Assembly (NCBI GenBank): GCA_947165425.1
Contig: CAMVAJ010000018.1
Coordinates: 1 to 36,841, forward strand
DNA: 36,841 nt
Origin: an uncultured Clostridia bacterium
GTDB taxonomy: Bacteria > Bacillota > Clostridia > Christensenellales > Aristaeellaceae
Reading direction: 5' to 3'
This document shows positions 26,801-35,800 of the stretch, piece by piece (within the stretch, counting starts at the first letter, position 1; every line of letters begins with the position of its first letter). Under the pieces are notes generated by a model, which saw only the letters and a list, made by a program, of their open reading frames with translations, was not told the origin of the DNA and did no database searches. The position numbers were made by a program, and so were the translations under genes.

Positions 26801-29800
26801 GAAGAGCAACACAACGGTTCAATCTGCTGAGAAGGACAACGTAAGCCTGATCTTCCTCACCAAGCTGGTGAATGAGAAGGTTACGGGACAGTTTAAACTT
26901 AACAAGACTGTGTATGTCAACGGCAAAGCCGTTACGACGGACACTGCGAAGTACCTCGTAAATGATAATTACACTTTCAATTACACAATCTATAAGGCCA
27001 GCGACACAAATAAGACCGAGAAACTGACCTTTGATGTTGAGTATCCCGCAACCAGCGCCGAACCTGTGAAGGACGTCCACTACAGCGAAACCAACAGCTT
27101 CAGTGTAGTTGTTCCTAAGGGCGCTGACATGAACCAGACAGTCACCATCAAGGGCCTGGAGCCAGGCGACTATGTGGTGACAGAAAACCTGACTGGCAGC
27201 AGTTTCACGTTTGTGAGCAGCCAGCTGGGTGACGCGACGGCTGTGACCACTAACAATGGCGTGACCATTGTGGCGGAGCAGAATGGTGCCAAGACTGTCA
27301 AGTATATCAACGACGCGCCGAAGGCCAAGCTGACAATTAAGAAGGAGGTTGAGGGATACGCTGATTACGCGGACCTAACCAGTAAGAATGAATTCATTAT
27401 CACCGTGCAGGGCGCGGACGGCAAATACTATTCGATGACCGGGTCTGCTGACAATCGGTCACTGAGAGTAACTGATAATGCCGTTAAGCTGACTATCATA
27501 GATGGCGAGAACGGCGATTATGAGTTGATCGGACTTCCGCTTCAGGCTTATACCATTGAGGAAGATACGGAACCGACGGATACTAATGCCTTCAAGACTC
27601 CCGAAGGCTACATGCTAACTGTATCCTACAGCGCTGGTAGCCATGCAATCACAACCGCAGATGGCAAAGCCACGGTGAAACTGACTGAAGCGGACGCCAG
27701 TGCTACGGTTGAGGTTACTATCACCAATACCTACGAAAAGAAAGCCGAGGCTAAGGTTGGCAAGGAGTGGGCGAATGGGACGGATCCCCAGGACGTGACC
27801 ATGAAGCTCTACCAGAACAACGTGCCGTTCAAGTACAAAGAGAATGGTACGGAGACTAATTTCGCTGTTAAGATTTTGGCAACTGACTTTAACTTGACAG
27901 AGAGCCGTACAGAGACCAAGGGCGACTACACCGTGACTTATGAAAAGAGCGGAAATCGCGTCATCGCCACGGTTACTGGCCTGCCAAAGTACGATGCCAA
28001 TGGCGACGAGTATGTGTACACCTGGGTGGAGACTATCAACAGCGAGAACTACCAGGTAGTAGATATCAAGCTGGATGAGACTGGCAAGTATGTGGTCTAT
28101 GTCAATGACAAGATCAAGACCGGTGAGCCCGCTAAGTTCTGCCTGGAAATTCTGAAGGTTTGGACAGACGATGCGGAAACTCCGAATGTAATTGCTGCGC
28201 CTACCAACGCGACAGTGAAAGTTAGCCTGTATCGTGGCACTAACATCGATAATCTAGCGCCGGTGGAAGGCTACCAGAACGTGGAGCTGAACAGCAGCAA
28301 CAACTTTACCTATCTTGCCATGGGCTTGCCCATGAAGACTGAAGACGAGAAAAACGATTATGTCTACTATTGGGCCGAGTCTGATATCCCCGCTGGCTAT
28401 ACACAGAACACCACAGGGCTTACTCAGAAGACGATAAACGGCAAGTCTGTCTACCTGATTCCTGCAGTTACTACGACAGGTAGCGGCGACAATGCGGAGA
28501 TTTCACGCATTGCGTTTGTAACGAACGTTCGTCAATCTGGCGCGCTTAAGATCACGAAGCAGGTGACGGTCAATAGCCTATCTGTCAAGGACGACACAAC
28601 TGGCAAGAAGAATCTGGCAGACGGCACCTACACCTTCCTGATTAAAAAGGATGGCAAGCTGATCGAAGATGGCATCAAGATGATTACGATCACAAACGGT
28701 GTCACAAACTCGATCTTTGTTCCGAACCTTGTTCCGGGTACTTATACCATTGAGGAGCAGAATCCCACGAACGGGACGACGCTGACTTCCGCAACAGGCG
28801 GTTCAGCTGTTGCGGAGAAGGTCGTTACAGTGGTTGTCACGGCAGGGAAGAACGCTGAAACTGGCACTGATGCAATATTAGCAAATGCGGAAGCAACCTT
28901 CACCAACAACAAGAATGTTGGCGATGTAAAGGTGACTAAGACGTTTGCTGGTATCGACAATCTGCCTGAGACTTTCAAGATTACGGCTGAGTATGTGCTT
29001 AACGGCGAGATCCACAAGGACGATCTAACTGTAAGTGGAACGATGCCTGACGGCTGGACAAAGATGTCAGGCAGCCTTGAATGGGTACGTGCTAATCTGC
29101 CCGTTGGAACAATTGTTACATTCACCGAAAGTGGGTATGATGCGCCAGGCTACATTGTTGCGTGCAAAGTCGTGACGGGCATTGGAACGTCTCAGCCCGG
29201 TACATCTGCATCTACTACCATTAGTTCTGGTACCCCAGGCGTTGCTTTTAACAACACCTACATCAAGGAAACCGAGGTAACTGTCTCCAAGAGATGGGAT
29301 GACAACAACAACCAGGACGGCAAGCGGCCGGGGTCGGTGGTTGTCGAGCTGTACAACGGCACTACGTCCATGTACAAAGCGGATGACTCCACTACTTCGA
29401 TCTATCGCCAGGTCTTGAGCAAGGACAACAACTGGACCTACACCTGGACGAAGCTGCCCAGCAAGACCAGCGCGGGTGAGACGATTGACTATACCGTGAA
29501 GGAATTGAAGGGCACTGAGAACAGCAACGGCGAGATTACTTACACGGCACTTGAGGCTAATCAGAAGCTGGACAACAACTACACTGTCTCCTACGGTTCT
29601 GAAGGCAACTTCGCTTACACCATCATCAACACCTACACCCCTGAGAAGACACTGACTGAAGTTGCCAAGATCTGGGATGATACAAACAACCAGGATGGCA
29701 AGCGGCCTGCGTCCGTAACCATGAAGCTGTTGGCGAACAATGTGGAGACGGGGATCACTGTGACGCTTGCGGGCAAAGATGCTACCGGTGTTACCAGCAC

Positions 29801-32800
29801 CAAACCGGACGCTGGTAGCTTCAAGGATATCACGATCATCTTCTCCGATGATAAACTGACTGCTACAGTGAAGGATTTGCCTGTCTATATTGCGGGTGTG
29901 AAGCAGACCTACACTTGGCAGGAGGATCAGACTAATCTGGTTTCCGCTAATTACACGATTGAGGATATCAAAAACGAAACTAAGTCTGAGACTGGCTACA
30001 CTGACGGTATCAAGACAACCTTCAAGAACACCTATGACGAGCAGAAGTTCTGCCTCGCCATCACCAAGGTTTGGGAGAATGGCTCGAATACCAATACCGC
30101 TGATGAAATCACGGTAAAACTCTACAAACGGGTTGGCACAACAGTCGAGGGACCGCTGAGCGTACCTACTGCTGTAACAAAGAATACTGAGACAAACGAT
30201 TATGACGTAAATACTGCATCTAGCGAGGTTAAGCTTACACGAGCTAACAACTGGACAGCGGTTGTACTTGGTGTACCCAAGTACGAGGATGGCAAACTTG
30301 TCGAATACTTCTGGGTGGAGGATACTGCTACGTTGCCTGAGGGCTATGTGCTGACGACATCCACGCAGAATATTGGCACGGCCGATGCTCCGATTAACGC
30401 GATTTCTGCCAACGAAGACACGACCCGTGCGGCGGTCTTCACCAACAAGTATGTGGAGACCAGCACGACCATCGAGGGCACCAAGGCCTTCAAGGCGGGC
30501 ACCGCCAGCAAGGCCGGGTATGAGTTTGAACTATACAGGGGGAGTGAGACAAACCCCGTTGCGACTGTGAAGTCTGACGCAGACGGTAGCTTCGCCTTTA
30601 CTCCGATCACCTACACGCTGGTTGATCTGGAAAAGGATGCAACGACTGGCGCGTACAAAGAAACAACCATCACCTACACGGTGAAGGAGAAGCTTCCTGC
30701 GGCTGCAACAGAGGATAACGGCTATGTTGCGGATGGCATCAAGTACGATGCAAAGAAGAAGACCGTTACCGTCAAGCTGACCTATGCAAATGGCACATTG
30801 ACGGCGACGAATGATCCCGCTGACGCCACCGGCCTGACCTTCACCAACGAAGAGCTGACCAGCTTCTCCGCGGACAAGACCTGGCTGAACGCCGACGGCA
30901 CCACCACGCCGCCCGCTGACGCAGAGGTTAAGTTCACTCTGTATGCTGGCAACGATGCTGTAGCTAACTCTGAGAAGACGCTCAACGCAACGAATAGCTG
31001 GACTGCCACCTGGAATGATCTGCCCAAGTACGATGCAGACAAGGCTCTGATCACCTACACAGTGAAGGAGACGACCGGTTACACCAACTACACCGCGGTC
31101 AATGATACAGCCTCGAACGGCGGTGTCATCACCAACAAGCAGGATACCGGCGATCTCGAGATCAGCAAGACGGTTATAAGTGACAATCCCACAGATGACG
31201 GACAGGAATTCACCTTCACCATTGAACTGAAGACCGGTAATGCGGCGCTGGCTGATGGCACTTACGGCGGCGTTGCCATCACGGGCGGCAAGATCACGGA
31301 TATCAAGCTCCATGGCGGCGATTCCTATAGGCTGACTGGCCTGCCTGTTGGCACAACCTACACCGTGACCGAGGCGACTGCCACCGGCTTTGACAAGACT
31401 ATTGAGATCAACAATGTGGCAGCTGAGACTGCTGAAGGCACAATCAGCACGACACCGGCGACTGTGGCGTTCACCAACACCCGTCAGAAGGGGAGCCTGT
31501 ATGTTACAAAGACGGTTGACAGCAAGCTGACCGCGGATCAGACCAAGGAGTTCGACTTCGCGATCTATCTGGACGCTGACATTGACGGAACATTTGGCGA
31601 CTTGACGTTCGAAGACGGTGTTGTAACGTTCAAGCTGAAGACCGGCGAAGCAAAGACGGCAAGAGACCTGCCCACCGGCGTGGCTTATACGGTGGTCGAG
31701 ACTGCCGCGGATGGCTTCACCACGACCTGGACCGGTAAGACCACTGGTGAGATCAGCACCGGAACAATTGCTCTGATTTGCACCAACAAGCGCGACACTG
31801 GTTCCCTCGTAATCAACAAGAATGTGTTTGTCGACGGAGAGAACAAGACCAGAAGCTACAGCAGCAAGGCCTTCTATGTGAAGGTGATGGCTCTCATTGA
31901 CGGGAACACGACTCCGCTCTGGGTAACGGATGCCACGAGTGGCGTTCTGGGCGATGCGCAGGCAGCCAAGGTGTTTACAGTCAATCCGGACACAGCCTTC
32001 ACGATCAGCAACCTGCCCGTTGGTGTTTACACCATCGTTGAGTTTGCTGACGCCGAAGGCAGGAAGCAGGTTAACGCGACGAATGTGCCCGGCAACATGG
32101 GCGACATGACATTCCTCTATGACCTGTCTCGCACAACGGATCGTACAACCATCGACAAGGATGGCGAGGCTGAGAGCATACTGGTCAACGCCTACACCTC
32201 CGGCAAGTACTGCATCGCAGTCACCAAGCAGTGGCTGGTGAACGGCGAAGCCTACGCGGACGATAGTCTGGCCGTGACCGTGAAGCTCCAGCAGTTTAAT
32301 GGAACAAAGTGGGACGATGTCAAGATCAAGCTGAACGGCGAGGATGAGGTTGACAACGTCACGCTGAACAAGGCCAACAACTGGTCTGCGGTGGCAGTTG
32401 GCATGCCTCAGATGGATTCCAACGGCGTCCGCTATCAGTATAGGTGGGTCGAGCTGAACGGCACCACCGAACTGGGTGTCGGCGATACGCTGACTGTCGG
32501 CTCGACCAACTGGAAGGTTGGCGCTTCTGAGGAGATTAAGGTCAACAAGAGTGTTGAAACCAAGGTCTACCTCACCAAGCTGACCAACAGCAAGGTGGAT
32601 GTGGAGATCCCGGTCAAGAAGACCATGACCGGCGATCCTTATACCGGCACCGAGAAGTTCATCGTCACCCTGACGGAGGGCAAGACCAACGTTCAGAAGA
32701 CAACAAGCACGGGCGCGGATATGCTGACGGCTGATCCTGCAAGCCTGTCTGTTGAGCTCGCTCCGAACGAGACCAAGACCTTCTCCATCAAGAACATCAC

Positions 32801-35800
32801 GAAGCCTGGCACCTACACCTTCACGCTGAAGGAAACGGAACCCAGCACGAAGACGCCGGGCATGACCTATGACACCGCGAACAAGACTGTAACGGTCACG
32901 GTCGCGTGGAACAATGCGGAGAAGCAGGATTATCTGAAGGCGACGATGACCGACGCTTCCGAGAGCAACCCTGTCACGATCACGAACAAGTATGAGCTGG
33001 GCAAGCTGACCATCACCAAGACGATTACCGGTATTGACGAGAACGATACCAACGCGGTGATCGATCTGAGCAAGATCACCTTCGCGGTGGCCGGCCCGAA
33101 TGGCTACAGCAAGAACTTCACTCTCGGCCAGTTCACCAAGGGCGAGGATGGCAAGTACACCCTGACCCTGGAGAACCTGGTGCTGGGCGAATACACTGTC
33201 ACCGAAACTGAGAACAGCGCGGTGAAGAACTACACCATCAAGGCTGTTCCGGCGGCACAGACGGCGACGCTGGCCAAGGACGACGGAAACGCGACCAACG
33301 GCAAGGAGACCGAGAAGACGGTCGAGCTGACCAACGAGTACACCCGCGACGAGGGTAGCCTGAAGCTGAAGAAGACCAACAAGCTCAATGGCGCTGCCGA
33401 CGCCGAGGGCAAGCTGAACGGCGAGTACAGCTTCACGGTCAAGAGCACGGACGTGAAGCCCGCTGTGGAGAAGACGGTCGCCCTGACCATGGAGAAGGGC
33501 GCGATCAAGTCCGCAACGATCGACGGAACCGCGGCAGCGGTGGCCACCGACGGCACAATCACCATCAGCGGCCTGCCGGTGGGCACCTATACCGTGACGG
33601 AGAACCTGACGAACGATCAGAAGACGGCGGGCATCTATCTGCTTAGCAGCCTGAACACCACCATTAAGGTTCAGAAGGACGGCGAGAACGTCACCCTGAC
33701 CACGGCCGAGTTTGAGAACAACAAGCTGACCGTCAAGGCGCATCCCGAGGCCACCAAGCGGCTGTCCGGCCGCGAGTGGCAGCAGGGCGACAGCTTCACC
33801 TTCGATCTCACCAAGATGGGCGAGACGGCGGTGATCGAGTCGAAGACCGTGGCCTATGGCGATGACACGTATACGGCTGTGTTCGAGGATCTCGAATTCA
33901 CCAAGGCCGGCACCTACTACTACATCATCAAGGAGCAGGCCGGCAGAGCCAACAACATCACCTACGACACGGCGGAGCACCTGGTGACCATCACTGTCAC
34001 CGAGACCAACGGCGCGCTGTCCGCGACAGTGAAGTACGGCGAGGAGCTGGCGGACAGCCTGACCATCACCAACACCGTGCAGAAGGGCAGCCTGACGGTC
34101 AAGAAGACCTGGACGGGCATCACAGACAGCGCGGATCTTGAGAAGTATCAGGCGAACGACAACTTCTCCATCAATGTGGAAGGCCCGAACATCGGCGGCG
34201 CGGGTGTGAACACGGTCACCCTGCACTGGGACGATGTGAAGGATGGCAAGGTCTTTGAGAACCTGATCGTCGGCGATCAGTACACCGTGACTGAGACCGT
34301 CGGCACGCCTTCCGGCACGACCTACAGCTACACCAAGCTGGCGGGCACGGACAAGTTTGAGAATCTTGCGATCACCCAGGATGGCGTGACCGCCGAGTTC
34401 ATCAACACCTACGAGCAGGACAAGGGCAGCCTGAAGGTCACCAAGACCGTGACGGTTGTGCCTGCCAACGCGGCGAAGGCCAGTGACATCAAGGACATGG
34501 TCTTCGAGGTGTCTGTCAGCAAGGATGGCAAGTTCTACGCCACCAACGGCGCGGAGGTCACCGTGAAGGATCAGTGGGTTGTCATCAAGGACGGCGCCAC
34601 TGAGGCCGTGACCTGGAGGAACCTGCCCATCGGCACCTACACCGTGACGGAGAATGTGACCGCCATCGATGTAAAGGGCTTCAAGCGTACCACGACTTAT
34701 ACCTACAAGAACATAACCACGACAACCGAGAATAAGATCTCCGCTGATGTCGAGAAGAACAAGGAAGCTGAGGTTGCCGTCACCAACACCTACACCGAGG
34801 AGACCACCAAGGCACAGGTCATCAAGGTGTGGAAGAATGGTGATCCGGCGGAAGGCTTCGAGCTGAAGGTCGATCTGAAGGCCAATGGCACGACCAAGCA
34901 GACCGTCACCCTGACGGAGTCGAACAGCTGGACCAGCGACGTGATCGAGAACCTGCCGGTCTACGACGCCAACGGCGACATGATCGTCTACATCTGGGAC
35001 GAGACCAACCTGCCCGACGGCTATGAGCCGAACACCAAGACAGAAACCAAGGACGTCACGGTGGGCGAGGGCGAGACGGCCAAGACCTACGAGGGCGTGG
35101 TGGTCACGACCCTGACCAACACCAAGAACAGCGACACCACCAGCCTGACCGTCGTCAAGGTCTGGAAGGATCACGACAACCAGGACGGCAGCCGTCCCGA
35201 CAGCGTGTCGATGCAGCTGTGGAAGGTGAATGGCAACAACAAGACCGCCGAGGGCGAGCCCGTTGCGCTTGATGCTGCACATGACTGGCAGTACAAGTGG
35301 GACAACCTGGTCAAGGTGGACGGCACGACGACCTACACCTATGAGGTGACCGAGGTTGGCGCCGAAAACGGCCAGCTGACAGTGACCAAGGGCGAGGGCG
35401 AAGCGGCCAAGACCTATGAGTACACCGTCGAGGTGACTCCGGGCGTGGGCGTCACGACCATCACCAACAGCTACGAGCCCAAGAAGACCAGCGTTCCGGT
35501 CATCAAGCTCTGGGACGACAACAACAACCAGGACGGCGTCCGTCCCACCGAGATCACGGTCATCCTCTACGCCGACGACGTGCCGGTGGCGGAGAAGAAG
35601 CTGACTGAGAGCGACGTGGATGAGACCATCAAACAGCCCTGGAGCTATACCTTCACCAACCTGGACGAGAACAAGGTTGTGAACGGCGTCAGCACTCCGA
35701 TCTACTATAACGTCAAGGAGTATATGGACGTGGCGCTGAACCTGTACTATAAGCAGGTTGGCGAGCCGACCAAGAACAAAGACGGCGTCTGGGAGATCAA

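Larger units (their letters stand above)
24930..34790 (+). repeat. Five super-modules opening with a Cys-containing Cna-B-like domain
   Basis: The motif (Y/F)C(I/V/L)(A/E)(V/I)xKxW occurs five times, with Cys codons at 24939, 26409, 28140, 30051 and 32211. Each opens a Cna-B-like domain and is followed by other isopeptide-type domains: GxLxIxK domains related to SpaA/DUF5979, and FctA-pilin-like ones such as GREWQQGDSFTFDL. Super-module lengths are about 490, 577, 637 and 720 residues, then one of about 860. Two ordinary Cna-B domains (WDDNNNQDGKRP at 29295, WDDTNNQDGKRP at 29673) sit inside the third. Confidence 0.7.
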
